Assembly: GCA_011390455.1 (NCBI GenBank)
Contig: JAABSI010000008.1
Coordinates: 1-62,194 of the forward strand
Direction: 5' to 3'
DNA: 62,194 nt
DNA from: Trueperaceae bacterium
GTDB taxonomy: Bacteria > Deinococcota > Deinococci > Deinococcales > Trueperaceae
Position numbers and translations under genes: made by a program. Positions 1-9,043 of the stretch are shown in pieces; position 1 is the first letter of the stretch, and every line of letters starts with the position of its first letter. The notes below the pieces were generated by a model. The model was not told the DNA's origin, did no database searches, and worked only from the letters and a program-made list of their open reading frames with translations.

Positions 1-1220
1 CCGACCTCGACGTAGCGCCCCTCCGCGTCGAGCAGCGTGATGATCGACGGGCTGTACTGGAGGATCTGGCGCACCTGCTGTTCGCGCCGCGTGCGCTCCT
101 CGACGGCGCGGTGCAGGTCCGAGGTGCGCTGCGCCAGGGCCTCCGCGGTGGCGTCGAAGCGGGCGGCGACGTCGGTCAGCTCCTCGGGTGCGCGCAGCGG
201 ACCGATGCGGGCTTCGGCGTCCCCGGAGCGGAAGCGGTCCATGGCGTCGGCGATCGCGGCGACCGGACCGAGGATCTCGCGGCCGATGCGCCGGCGGACC
301 CACGCGAACAGGAGCGCGAGCGCCCCGAGCAAGAACGCCGCGTTGGCCGCGGCGCGCACGTCGGCCGCGCGGTAGATGGCGGTGGTCGGCCAACCGACCA
401 CCACGTCGTGGCCGGCGGTGAGCTCGGCGTGGGTGTAGAGGCGCCGGCGACCGTCCGGACCGGTGCGGATCAGCGGCTCCCCCGCCGCGATCGTCGCCGC
501 GACCGGATCGTCGTCCGCGACCCCGGTGCCGATGCCGCCCCCGTCGACGGCAGGCATCTGCCCGAGCCGGATCCCGTCGCGATCGACCATGGTGACGGTG
601 GTGCCCGGCGGCACGGTGCTCAGGTCGATCGCCTCGACGAGTTCCGTGAGCGCCCACGAGACGATCGCCATCGCGACGAACGCCCCGTCGTGCACGAGCG
701 GTTCGACGAGCACCACCGAGGCCACGCCCGAGCTGCGGCCGATGAGGAAGTCGCTCGTGTACGGACGCTGCGTCGCGAGGACGGTGGCGAACCACGCCCG
801 GTCGGCGTACGTGGGGGCGGGCTCGTTCGGTTCGAGGCACCAGGCGACGCCGTCGAGGCCGATCACGCCGAAGGTGCCGCCCGCAACGGCGGCGAGTTGG
901 GCGGCCCGGGCCTCGCAGGCGGACGCGTCGCCCGCGAGCACCCCCGGGTCGCTCGCGAGCACCCGCAGGTAGGTGCGCGCGACGCGCTGATCGCTCTCGA
1001 CGTCCTCGGCGATCGAGCGCGCGAGCAGCAGGGCGCGCTCCTCCGCGACGGCCCTCAGACCCGCGCGTTCGAGCACGGCGTTGCCGGCGATCGCGATCGC
1101 GGTCACCACGAACATGATCGTGAAGAGGTCGCGCACGCCGCGGTGCAGCGAGCGACCCGGGCCGAGGCGACCGGAGGCCGGGCCCTCGAGCTTCGAGCCT
1201 TCGGGCGGCGATGCGTTCAT
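1..1220 (-). CDS. Membrane sensor protein with extracellular Cache-like domain, HAMP and PAS (C-terminus beyond the window)
   Basis: Translating the minus strand from the ATG at 1220 gives 406 open residues running off the window edge. A first membrane helix lies at about 32-50 and a second at about 293-308. Between them is a roughly 240-residue extracytoplasmic region of Cache type. A HAMP linker follows (about 308-362), then a short coiled coil and the start of a PAS domain (the segment ILQYSPSIITLLDAEGRYVEV, from about 393). The layout is that of a ligand-sensing kinase or cyclic-di-GMP enzyme, but the output domain is missing, so the activity is unknown. A TATCAT box lies 9 bases before the start. 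Confidence 0.8.
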   Translation of the reverse strand, partial: MNASPPEGSKLEGPASGRLGPGRSLHRGVRDLFTIMFVVTAIAIAGNAVLERAGLRAVAEERALLLARSIAEDVESDQRVARTYLRVLASDPGVLAGDASACEARAAQLAAVAGGTFGVIGLDGVAWCLEPNEPAPTYADRAWFATVLATQRPYTSDFLIGRSSGVASVVLVEPLVHDGAFVAMAIVSWALTELVEAIDLSTVPPGTTVTMVDRDGIRLGQMPAVDGGGIGTGVADDDPVAATIAAGEPLIRTGPDGRRRLYTHAELTAGHDVVVGWPTTAIYRAADVRAAANAAFLLGALALLFAWVRRRIGREILGPVAAIADAMDRFRSGDAEARIGPLRAPEELTDVAARFDATAEALAQRTSDLHRAVEERTRREQQVRQILQYSPSIITLLDAEGRYVEV

Positions 1221-1281
1221 GGCGCCCGCATGATACGTCCCACCCTGCGCGCCGCGGACTTCGGCACGGGCGCCCGCTTCG

Positions 1282-2316
1282 TCACGACCAATCGTCGAGG
1301 CTGCCGCGGAGCTTGCGCCGGTCCGACCGCGCGTAGCGTCGCGCCATGTCGAGGGTGGCGTGGCGGAGGTGGTCTTGGACCTGACCCAGGTCGCCGGTCT
1401 GGCGGTAGAGCTTGGTCCCGGCGGCGTGCCGCAGCGCGTGGACGCCCTTGAAGCGGACCTCGGCGCGCAGGCAGAGGCTGCGCAGGCGCCGGTACACGCC
1501 GTACTGCGAGCGCAGCGTCAGCACGAAGGGGTCGGACGGCGCCTCGGCGAGCCGCAGGCGCCGCCAGGCCTCGAGCTCGGCGGCGAGCCGCGGCGTCAGC
1601 TGCACCAGCGCGGTCTTGTTCCCTTTGCCCCCCTTCACGAGCAGCTCCCGCGACCCCACGTCGACCCGCTCCCAGCGCAGCGCCAGCATCTCGCTCACGC
1701 GCAGCCCGGCATGGGCGCCGAGCAGCACCAGCACCCGGTCCTCGGGTTCCTCCGCGCGGCCGAGCAGCTCGATCAGCTCGAACTCGGTGTAGACCTTGAG
1801 GCCGGCGACGTCCTCCTCGCGGTCGACGTCGCGCCCCGTGCGCACGTCGCGGAACGGGTCGGCGTCGGTGGCGCCCGCCCAACGCAGGGCCGCGTAGAGC
1901 GAGCGCGCCGCGGCGAGCCGCAGCTCGACGGTGGCCGGGGCGAGCGGCCCCTTCTTGGGCGTCCGGCCCCGTTTGCCGCGTTCCGCCTCCGCGTGGACGG
2001 GTTCGCGGTCCCCCGCGCGCAGTCGCTGAACATAGAGCGGGCCGGCGTCGCGGGCGGGGCGCAGCAGCGACTCGCCGGCCCAGAGGGTGAGCAGCTCTTC
2101 GACCCCGCGCTTGTAGGCGCGCCGGGTGTGCGCCGACGTGCCGACGCCCGAGGCGCCGTGGAGCGTCAGGTGCGCTTCGACCAGGCGCCAGAGCTTCTCC
2201 AGGTCGCGCTCGCCCGCCGCCTCGACCGCGAAGCGCTTGAGGGCGGCCTCGCCCCAGCGGTGCAGCTGTTCGGTGCGGGCGAGCGGGTCGGTGCCATCTC
2301 GGCGCGCGAGCGTCAT
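1282..2316 (-). CDS. Tyrosine recombinase, Xer-like
   Basis: This 344-residue protein has an N-terminal SAM-like DNA-binding half and a C-terminal catalytic domain. The catalytic set is visible: Arg in GAHAGLRVSEML, Lys in KGGKGNK, HALRH, then HLRHATLDMARRY with the second His and the nucleophilic Tyr. Length and motifs fit XerC/XerD rather than a phage integrase with an arm-binding domain. The ATG at 2316 was chosen because longer upstream frames are GC-rich noise. A TTTGATAA element ends 5 bases before the start and may act as the -10; the same octamer forms the arms of the dif-like site at 11,409. Its likely role is chromosome dimer resolution. Confidence 0.85.
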   Translation of the reverse strand: MTLARRDGTDPLARTEQLHRWGEAALKRFAVEAAGERDLEKLWRLVEAHLTLHGASGVGTSAHTRRAYKRGVEELLTLWAGESLLRPARDAGPLYVQRLRAGDREPVHAEAERGKRGRTPKKGPLAPATVELRLAAARSLYAALRWAGATDADPFRDVRTGRDVDREEDVAGLKVYTEFELIELLGRAEEPEDRVLVLLGAHAGLRVSEMLALRWERVDVGSRELLVKGGKGNKTALVQLTPRLAAELEAWRRLRLAEAPSDPFVLTLRSQYGVYRRLRSLCLRAEVRFKGVHALRHAAGTKLYRQTGDLGQVQDHLRHATLDMARRYARSDRRKLRGSLDDWS

Positions 2317-2406
2317 GCGGGTTATCAAACCGCGATGGCGGCGCGGGGGGTGTGGGATGCGCCACCCGACGTCGCGCCGGACCGCCCCGAGGCCTAAGCT
2401 CGGACC

Positions 2407-2970
2407 ATGGCGCCGCTCACCGCCGACGTGCGACCGCTCGCCGCCGCCTCCGCGGCGGAGCAGGCCGATGCGGTCGTCGCGGTCTACGCGGCCGCCTTCT
2501 CCGGACCGCCCTACGCCGAGGGGAGTGCGGCCCGGTCGCGCTTCGCGCCCCGCTGGATCGCGCACGCCGCTGCCCCGGGTTGGCGCGGCGTCGGCGCCTG
2601 GGTGGACGGAGCCTTGGTGGGCTTCGCCTACGGCCACGCCGCCACCCCGGGCCTCCCGTGGGTGGACGCGGTCCTCGCCCAGCTGGCGCCGCCGACGCGC
2701 ACCAAGTGGTGCCCCGACGCCTTCCTGCTGTGCGAGCTGGCGGTCGTGCCCGCGCACCGCGGGCTCGGCCTCGGGAGCGCTCTGCACGACGCCGTGATCG
2801 ACGACGCGCCGCACGCGACGGCGCTGCTCACGACCCTCGACGACCGGTCCACCACCGGGGCGCGGCTGTACGCCCGCCGCGGCTGGCGCCGGTTGAGCGC
2901 GCCGTACGTCGTCCCGGGCTACCCGCACCGGTACGTGGTGATGGGCACCCGCCTCGACGCGTGCGGATGA
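2407..2970 (+). CDS. GNAT family N-acetyltransferase
   Basis: The 187-residue protein carries the GNAT core. A beta strand and substrate loop precede CELAVVPAHRGLGLGSALHDAV (about 117-137), which contains the R/Q-x-x-G-x-G/A acetyl-CoA pyrophosphate loop, and a late GARLYARRGWRRL helix-strand unit is typical of motif B. The substrate cannot be told from sequence. A TAAGCT box (2395-2400) sits 6 bases before the ATG, so the mRNA is probably leaderless. The gene is read away from the divergent recombinase gene. Confidence 0.8.
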   Translation: MAPLTADVRPLAAASAAEQADAVVAVYAAAFSGPPYAEGSAARSRFAPRWIAHAAAPGWRGVGAWVDGALVGFAYGHAATPGLPWVDAVLAQLAPPTRTKWCPDAFLLCELAVVPAHRGLGLGSALHDAVIDDAPHATALLTTLDDRSTTGARLYARRGWRRLSAPYVVPGYPHRYVVMGTRLDACG

Positions 2971-3007
2971 TGGTTCGGATGGAGTAACGCTGTGATAGGA
3001 TGCGGAC

Positions 3008-3601
3008 ATGGACTCTGAACGCCCCGCACCGTACCGAGATGCCAAACGCGCCGGCCGCGATGCGGTGGCGGAGGGTCTGCTCGAGCTCGCCGACGCGCGG
3101 CTCGCCAGCGAGGGCCCCGCGGGCCTGTCGATGCGGCGACTCGCGAACGCCGCCGGGTGCTCGACCATGGTCTTCTACACCGCCTTCGGCGACAAGGCGG
3201 GCCTGATCGAGGCGTTGGCCACGCGCGAGGTCGATCGCTGGATCGACGGGGCGCTCACGCACGCCGACCCGGATCCGGTCGCCTGGTTGGACGCCACCGG
3301 CCGGGCGCTGCTGGCCCTCGCCGCCGAGCGCCCGCACCACCGCGACCTGGTCCTCACGCCCCCGGCCGTCCACGACCTCGGGGCCGCCGTGCGCGCCGCG
3401 GTCGCCGATGCCTGGGCGGCGAGCGTGCCCGGGTCGACGGGCGCGGACGTGGCCGCCGCGGTGTGGTCCGCCTGGCGGGGGGCGCTGGCGGCGGGTGGCG
3501 ATGCGTCCGAAGGGGCGCAGGTCCATGCAGGGGTGCTGCGGCTCTGGTCGGCGACGCTGACCCGGGCGACGGCCCCGTCCGGCGACGCCGTCGTACCCTG
3601 A
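3008..3601 (+). CDS. TetR/AcrR family transcriptional regulator
   Basis: The 197-residue protein has an N-terminal TetR helix-turn-helix at about 20-65. Helices around LSMRRLANAAGCSTMVFYTAF are followed by the conserved GDKAGLIEAL. The remaining all-helical ligand-binding domain is not conserved enough to name an inducer. A TAGGAT -10 box (2996-3001) lies 6 bases before the ATG, indicating a leaderless transcript. The next gene (acetyltransferase at 3639) is a plausible co-transcribed partner, but no operator palindrome was recognised. Confidence 0.82.
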   Translation: MDSERPAPYRDAKRAGRDAVAEGLLELADARLASEGPAGLSMRRLANAAGCSTMVFYTAFGDKAGLIEALATREVDRWIDGALTHADPDPVAWLDATGRALLALAAERPHHRDLVLTPPAVHDLGAAVRAAVADAWAASVPGSTGADVAAAVWSAWRGALAAGGDASEGAQVHAGVLRLWSATLTRATAPSGDAVVP

Positions 3602-3638
3602 GGGGTCCGTCCGCAGGCACGAAGGAACAGGAGGTCTC

Positions 3639-4205
3639 GTGAGCGAGTCCCGCGACCCGTACGCCGTCACGCCCCGCACCGTGGTCGTGCCGACGCCGAC
3701 CGAGGCGATCGAGCAGCGCCTTCAGTACGACGACTTCTTCCTCGACGTGGACCTGGGCGAGGCCGCGACGGCCGACTTGGGCCACCGCATCGCCTCGGTC
3801 CGCTTCCCGCCCGGCTGGCCGGGCGACGCGCTCGATGGCTTCGAAGCGTGGGCGGCGCGACGGCGCGCCGACGAACCGGAGGGGTGGGCGGCCACGGTCG
3901 TCGATCGCGGCGCCCTGGAGGCGATCGGCCAGGTGGGGTGCGTGGCGCCGCCCGACGCGGACGGCGTCGTCGAGATCCGCTACGCCACGAACGCCGAACA
4001 GCGCGATCGCGGCGTGGCCACCGAGGCCGGCGGCGCCTTCGTCGACTGGCTCCTCGCCCGCCCGGACGTGCGCGCGGTCGTGGCCGAGTGCCGCGTGGAC
4101 AACGCCGCGTCCGTGCGCGTGATCGAGAAGCTCGGGTTCGCGCTCGTCGACGAGCACGAAGACGAGCAAGGGCGCGTGCTCCGGTGGGTGAGACGAGGCG
4201 CCTGA
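3639..4205 (+). CDS. GNAT family N-acetyltransferase, RimJ-like
   Basis: This 188-residue protein resembles RimJ/RimL-type acetyltransferases. The acetyl-CoA loop is in EQRDRGVATEAGGAFVDWLL (about 122-141), and the typical NAASVRVIEKLGFALVDE segment follows. Proteins of this type acetylate ribosomal protein N-termini or small amines; which one applies here is unknown. The start is a GTG, supported by an AGGAGG Shine-Dalgarno at 3629-3634. It follows the TetR gene by 37 bases and is probably read with it. Confidence 0.8.
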   Translation: MSESRDPYAVTPRTVVVPTPTEAIEQRLQYDDFFLDVDLGEAATADLGHRIASVRFPPGWPGDALDGFEAWAARRRADEPEGWAATVVDRGALEAIGQVGCVAPPDADGVVEIRYATNAEQRDRGVATEAGGAFVDWLLARPDVRAVVAECRVDNAASVRVIEKLGFALVDEHEDEQGRVLRWVRRGA

Positions 4206-4220
4206 CGCACGCGCCGCCCG

Positions 4221-5012
4221 TCAGAGGTGGCGCACGAACGCTTCGGGTCCGTCCAAGAAGGCGCGCAACGTGCGGACGTGGTCGAGGTCGTCGAAGGCGG
4301 TCTCGCGGACGTCGTCGTCCGTGAGCTCGAAGCATCGCGCCCCGGGGTAGGCCATAAGGATCGGGGCGTGCGTGGCGATCACGACCTGGGCGCCCCGCGC
4401 CACCGCAGCCTTGAGCAGCGACAGGAACGCGAGTTGGCGCACCGGCGACAGCGCCGCCTCCGGCTCGTCCAACACGTAGAGCCCCGGTCCCGTGAGGCGC
4501 GCCTCGAAGAAGGCGAGGAACGACTCGCCGTGCGATCGGGCGTCGAGGTCGCCGCCGTAGCGGCCATCGAGGGCGCCGGCCGACCCCAGGAAGGGCGCCA
4601 TGCGCCGGGCGCGCTCGAGCTCCGGCTGGTCGATCGCCTCGCGCGCGACGCGCGCGGCTTCGGCCAGCAACGCGGCCTTCTCGCGGCGCACCCGCTGGGC
4701 GTAGCCGAAGTAGTCCTCGGCGCGCAGGAACAGGCCTCGGCGGCTGCGCACGGACCACTCGAGCCGCAGCGCGTCCGCGAGCGGCCGCACCGCGTCGAGC
4801 GTGGCGTCGAGGGTGAGGTCGTGGGCTCCGGCCGCCGGGAGCTCGGCGGCGAGCGCGAGCGCTTCGAGCACGGTGCTCTTGCCCGAACCGTTCTCGCCCG
4901 CGAGCACGGTCACGCCGGGATCGAACGGCAAGCGGCGCCCGGGGCCCAACCAGGGCAGGTCGAAGGGGAAGGAGGGCCCGCGGGGCGGTAGGCCGACGGC
5001 GAGGAGCGGCAT
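4221..5012 (-). CDS. Predicted AAA/ABC-type ATPase (SMC/RecF-like, COG3910 type)
   Basis: The 263-residue protein is a stand-alone ABC-like ATPase. Walker A is GENGSGKST (about 40), the signature is SHGESFLAFF (about 168), Walker B is LYVLDEPEAALSP (about 184), and an H-loop His is in IATHAPILMAYPG. There are no membrane partners or HTH. This matches small predicted ATPases of unknown function that resemble RecF/OLD heads. The ATG at 5012 places Walker A at the usual distance from the N-terminus. The gene converges with the RimJ-like gene, 15 bases apart. Confidence 0.75.
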   Translation of the reverse strand: MPLLAVGLPPRGPSFPFDLPWLGPGRRLPFDPGVTVLAGENGSGKSTVLEALALAAELPAAGAHDLTLDATLDAVRPLADALRLEWSVRSRRGLFLRAEDYFGYAQRVRREKAALLAEAARVAREAIDQPELERARRMAPFLGSAGALDGRYGGDLDARSHGESFLAFFEARLTGPGLYVLDEPEAALSPVRQLAFLSLLKAAVARGAQVVIATHAPILMAYPGARCFELTDDDVRETAFDDLDHVRTLRAFLDGPEAFVRHL

Positions 5013-5231
5013 GCACCCATCGTGCCCCGGGCGCGCCCCGGACGTTCGACCCTGGACGGCGCCGGAACCCGGCGGGACGCTGGTGCCACGACGGTGGGGA
5101 GACCGTCCGGTGGCCCCGGCGAGGGAGCGCCCATCGGGCCGAGGCAGGAGGTGCGCGAACGCGGGATGCTCGGCCGTCCCGCGGGGCGGTCCGTCCATCA
5201 CGCTCGACGTCTTCGGAAGCCAGGTGCCCGC

Positions 5232-6710
5232 ATGCCCCTCCGCCGCGGTCTTCGCATCCCCCTCGCGCTCCTCGCCGCCCTCCTGCTCGGGCTCGCGCAC
5301 GGTCAGCCGACGTACACGATCGGTCTCGATCGGAGTGCGAGCGGCGTCGTCCCCACGGACGCGACGACGCACGTCTACCTGCTCGACGTGCCCGCCGGCA
5401 CCGCCGGCTTCACGGTCGAGGTCCGCGGCGAGGACCGCGATGCGGACCTCGCCGTGTACTTCGGCGACGAAGAGCTCCACTACGACATCAGCGTGGATCC
5501 GAACCCGACGTACTCGATCACTGCGCCCCGCGCGGGCCGGTACCGCATCGAGGTCCTCAACCTGCTGTGGCAGGAGTTGCCGTACACGATCCGCGTGCGC
5601 AGCGGCGCGGTGGACGTCCGGCGCCCGACGCCGCCGGTCGCCGGCCCGGGCTCGACCGACGCCGGGTCCATCGAGCTCGGCGGCACGCGCACCGGCATCA
5701 TCCCCGCGGCCGAGATGTACCGCGAGTACGCGTTGCAGGTCCCGGCGGGCACGCTCGGTTTCACCGTGCGCCTCACCGCCGGCGGCGCCGACGCCGACAT
5801 GGCCGTGTACTACGGGCGCGAGGAGCTCTACGACGACATCAGCGTCGACCCGAACCCGGTCTTCGCCCTGGCAACCCCGCGCGCGGGGACGTACCGGATC
5901 GTCGTCAAGAACCTGCTCGCCGAGGACCTCGACTACGTCCTCACGGTCGAGGCGGCCACGGCGCCTGGCGGGCCCGGATCCGCGCCCGGTTCGAGCAGTC
6001 CGAGCGTGCCGCTCGCCTGTGGGGACACCGCGCAGGGCGAGGCGCTCGGCCGCCTGTCCGTGGGTGCGCAGGTCACCGTGCGCTGCCCGGCGAACTGCTC
6101 GCCGGCGGCCGCCGTCTGGGGCACCGACGTCTACACCGACGATTCGAACGTCTGCGCCGCGGCGGCTCATGCGGGCGCGATCGACGTGGCCCGCGGCGGT
6201 ACCTTCGTGGTCACGATTGGCGATGGCCAGGAGGGTTACGAGGCCAGCACCCGGCATGGGGTCGCCAGCCGCTCGTGGGGCCGGTGGCCGCGCAGCTTCG
6301 GCATCACGTCGGCGGGGGCGGGCGCAGCGCCCGGTGGTGCGGCCACGGCGGACGCGGGCGACGGGCTTGCCGGTACGTGGAACCTCACCGCCAACGGCCA
6401 TCGCGGGACGCTGGTGTTCGAGCACGAGGGCGGGGCGCTGTTCGGCAGCTTCTCGCTCGGGCGCGACGAGCGCCTCGACGAGGTGAGCTTCGACGGCACG
6501 ACGGTGCGCTTCGTGCGTCCGCTCGGCGCTTCCACCCAGGAGTACGTCGGCCGCTTCACCGACGACGGGACCAGCCAGCGGCTCGCGGGCACCTTCTACC
6601 AGGGTTCGGCGCGCACGGAGTACGCCTGGTCGGCCGAGCGTCCGCGCCCGGCGGGGGCGCCGATCGGGCGCGACCCGTGCGAGACCGACGGCACGTGCCG
6701 CGACCCCTGA
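5232..6710 (+). CDS. Exported protein with two PPC-like beta domains and an LCCL domain
   Basis: The 492-residue protein begins with a signal peptide (1-24, cleavage after AHG). Two clearly duplicated beta-sandwich repeats follow (about 26-122 and 148-240), each containing an SVDPNP loop and a PRAG-YRI strand, like bacterial pre-peptidase C-terminal domains. Residues 262-358 match an LCCL domain, with Cys263, 285, 289 and 308 and the block WGTDVYTDDSNVCAAAAHAG. A final beta domain (about 379-475) closes the protein. It probably acts at the cell surface in binding; no catalytic motif is visible. The ATG at 5232 gives the signal peptide; no strong Shine-Dalgarno is present. Confidence 0.8.
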   Translation: MPLRRGLRIPLALLAALLLGLAHGQPTYTIGLDRSASGVVPTDATTHVYLLDVPAGTAGFTVEVRGEDRDADLAVYFGDEELHYDISVDPNPTYSITAPRAGRYRIEVLNLLWQELPYTIRVRSGAVDVRRPTPPVAGPGSTDAGSIELGGTRTGIIPAAEMYREYALQVPAGTLGFTVRLTAGGADADMAVYYGREELYDDISVDPNPVFALATPRAGTYRIVVKNLLAEDLDYVLTVEAATAPGGPGSAPGSSSPSVPLACGDTAQGEALGRLSVGAQVTVRCPANCSPAAAVWGTDVYTDDSNVCAAAAHAGAIDVARGGTFVVTIGDGQEGYEASTRHGVASRSWGRWPRSFGITSAGAGAAPGGAATADAGDGLAGTWNLTANGHRGTLVFEHEGGALFGSFSLGRDERLDEVSFDGTTVRFVRPLGASTQEYVGRFTDDGTSQRLAGTFYQGSARTEYAWSAERPRPAGAPIGRDPCETDGTCRDP

Positions 6711-6765
6711 CGGAGGGTCGCGCAAGGCGAGGCGCCTGCGGTTCGGAACCACGACGTGGGCAGCC

Positions 6766-7629
6766 TCAGGGGGTCGGAGCGCCGAGCCGCCGCAGCACCG
6801 CGCGACCCTCGTCGGCGAAGGCCGGGTCGCCATGGCCCACGCCCCAGACGATCGAGCCGATCGCATGCAGCGCGCGCAGTGCACCGATCGCGTCGCGATC
6901 GTGCGGCCCCGGCCGCCGCCCGTAGCCTGTCCAGAAGGCCTCCTCCAGGTCCGTGCGGTCGAGCCACGGTCCGTCGATCAAGCGCAGCACGTCCGTCCAG
7001 CGCGCGTCGGGGCGGGCGTGCTCGAAGTCGATGACGCTCAGCCCGGTGGCCGGGCCCCACAGCCAGTTGCGCGGTCCGAAGTCGCGGTGGCACGGGACCC
7101 GGGTGCCGTCGAGCCCCTCGGCCGCGGCCAGCCGCGCGGCCGCCCACGACGCAGTGTCCGGCGCCACGGCGTCCCCCGCCCGGGCCGTCCACGACGCGAG
7201 CCGCGCCTCGAGCGCCGCGCGCAGCGGCACCGGGTCCTCGTCCTCGACGGGCAGCGCGTGCAGCTGCGCGAGCCAGGTGCCGGCGGCGCGGTGGACGGCG
7301 GCCTCGTCCGCCCGGTCGAGCGCGAGGCCCTCGACGAGCGCGCCCGGCACCTCGGCGAGGACGAGCGCGGGCGCGGGCTCGTCGGTCGTCGCGAGCAGGC
7401 GCGGGGTCCCGGGTAGGGCCGCCGCCCAGCGCTCGAGCGCCGACCGCTCTTGCCGGTGCTTCCGAGCCTGGCCGTGGCGCTTGAGGTACGCCGTGCGCCC
7501 GTCGGCGCCGCGAAGGCGCGCCACCGACGAGGCGGCATGGTCCCACGAGACGTCCTCGACCGCGACGAGCGGCGCGCCCAGATGCGCCGCCGCCCACGGG
7601 AGGAGCGCGTTCAGGTCGAGGCGCGCCAC
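6766..7629 (-). CDS. Aminoglycoside phosphotransferase/choline kinase-like protein
   Basis: The protein is 287 residues if started at the GTG at 7629. It has the APH fold signatures: catalytic loop CHRDFGPRNWLW (H-x-D-x-x-x-x-N) and metal-binding VIDFEHARPDARW. It also has an N-terminal AYLKRHG strand whose Lys would contact ATP. Substrates of this family range from antibiotics to choline, fructosamine and homoserine, so resistance should not be assumed. The start overlaps the end of the upstream membrane-protein gene by 19 bases, implying translational coupling. Confidence 0.75.
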   Translation of the reverse strand: MARLDLNALLPWAAAHLGAPLVAVEDVSWDHAASSVARLRGADGRTAYLKRHGQARKHRQERSALERWAAALPGTPRLLATTDEPAPALVLAEVPGALVEGLALDRADEAAVHRAAGTWLAQLHALPVEDEDPVPLRAALEARLASWTARAGDAVAPDTASWAAARLAAAEGLDGTRVPCHRDFGPRNWLWGPATGLSVIDFEHARPDARWTDVLRLIDGPWLDRTDLEEAFWTGYGRRPGPHDRDAIGALRALHAIGSIVWGVGHGDPAFADEGRAVLRRLGAPTP

Positions 7630-8351
7630 ACCAGGACCGCCGCGCCGGCGTGCACGAGCCCGTGCGCCACCACCAGCCAGGGCAGCCATCGCGGTCGCCA
7701 CGCGAGCAGAGCGACCAGGGCGAGGCCGTACGGGACCCACATCAGCGCGCGCCACTCGACGAAGGTCCACGCCGGCAGGAAGGGGAGGGCGGCGTGCTGC
7801 AACCCCAACGCCGCGCCGATCGCGATCGTCGCGAGGGCCCCACCGCGGACCCGCGCCCGCGCGTAGGCGTACGTCGGCAGGTCGACGGCCGCCATGGACA
7901 GCGGGTACCCGAGCAGCGCGATCGCCGCGGCCCAGGTCGGTATGGCGCTGGCGAGGACGGCGAGCCCGACCCCGACGTCGCCCCACACCGCGAGGCCCCA
8001 GGCCCAGGGCGCCAGGAACGCGGCCGCGGCCAGCAGCGGAAGCGCGAGCGCGAGGCCGCCAGCGTCGCGCCGCTCGAAGCCGTCGCCGAGCACGAGGCGG
8101 CGCAGCGGCACGGCGTCGGCGGCGGCGCGGGCGCGGAGCAGCGCGAGGCCGACGACGTTCGCGATCGTGGCCGATACCGGCCACCAGGCCGCCGACGCCC
8201 ACCAGGGCTCGGCGGTTCCGCCGAGCGCCAAGAGACCGGCGATCCCTGCCTGCGCCGCAAGGAACGAGACGGGGCGCGCGGCGATCAGCGCCCACGCCCA
8301 CCGGCGCGCGGTCCGCTCCCGGTGGTCTGCGTCGTCGGCGGGGTGGGTCAT
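7611..8351 (-). CDS. Hypothetical multi-spanning membrane protein
   Basis: The 246-residue protein has about six hydrophobic segments (for example around 22-42, 50-70, 100-125, 130-150, 175-195 and 205-240) and many Trp residues. No family motif was recognised. A TAGACT box at 8359-8364 lies 7 bases before the ATG, consistent with a leaderless message. It is the first gene of a two-gene unit with the phosphotransferase-like gene. Confidence 0.65.
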   Translation of the reverse strand: MTHPADDADHRERTARRWAWALIAARPVSFLAAQAGIAGLLALGGTAEPWWASAAWWPVSATIANVVGLALLRARAAADAVPLRRLVLGDGFERRDAGGLALALPLLAAAAFLAPWAWGLAVWGDVGVGLAVLASAIPTWAAAIALLGYPLSMAAVDLPTYAYARARVRGGALATIAIGAALGLQHAALPFLPAWTFVEWRALMWVPYGLALVALLAWRPRWLPWLVVAHGLVHAGAAVLVWRAST

Positions 8352-8442
8352 GCCGTGGAGTCTACGCGTCGTTCGGCACCCGACGGCGTCGTTCGGCGGG
8401 TGCGTCTCATTCGCGGGTCCTCATGGCGACGTAGCCTGCCGC

Positions 8443-8961
8443 ATGCTGCGCCGACCCGCGTTCGTGCTCGCCCTCGCCCTCCTCGCCGGGGCGCCCGCGT
8501 TCGCTGCCGATCCGACGTGCACGGCGTTGGTCGCCGCGCTGCCGGCGTCGCTCGAGGCGGCCCTCGAGGTCGAGGTCGCGGTGGCGGTGGAGCAGGGGGG
8601 ACGCGAGGTCGCGTACGAACGCTCGCTCGTGCGGCGGGAAGCGGACGGCAGCACGTCGACGACCGTGCTCGAACGCCGAGGGTTGCGGCGCCCCGACGCC
8701 GCGGGGGGCGGCGGCGGTGGCGATGGCGATGCCTTCGCGCTGCCGTGCGACGACCACGACCTCGACCTCGAGGGCGGCGTCGCCCAGCTGACGCTGCGCG
8801 ACGCCGACCCCGACGCCCCGGTCGCGGTCTGGTCGCTGCGCTTCGAGCAGCTCGACGGCGCCTGGCGACCGATGGAGCTGATCGCCCCCTTCGAGGTGCG
8901 CGTGCTCTTCGTGCCCGTCCGCGGGCGCTTCGTGACGACCTTCGAGGCCTGGCGCTTCTAG
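8443..8961 (+). CDS. Hypothetical exported protein
   Basis: The protein has 172 residues with a clear signal peptide (1-21, AFA cleavage). The mature part includes a poly-Gly stretch near residue 90 and beta-rich segments such as [18 protein letters not shown]. Two Cys residues in the mature part (about 26 and 103) could form a disulphide. No known family was recognised. A TAGCCT box at 8432-8437 lies 5 bases before the ATG, marking a leaderless start and deciding it over longer upstream frames. Confidence 0.65.
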   Translation: MLRRPAFVLALALLAGAPAFAADPTCTALVAALPASLEAALEVEVAVAVEQGGREVAYERSLVRREADGSTSTTVLERRGLRRPDAAGGGGGGDGDAFALPCDDHDLDLEGGVAQLTLRDADPDAPVAVWSLRFEQLDGAWRPMELIAPFEVRVLFVPVRGRFVTTFEAWRF

Positions 8962-9043
8962 GGGCGGAACCCGACCGCGCGTCGCGCCGGCGGTCGACGC
9001 GACCCCGGCGCGTGCGCGAGGATGGGGGCGAGGAGCGTGCCCC

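Noticed and set aside
2305..2332. Second dif-like site upstream of the recombinase gene
   Set aside because: Only one arm (TTATCAAA at 2322-2329) is present; the position expected for the other arm has no ATAA core, so it is at most a half site.
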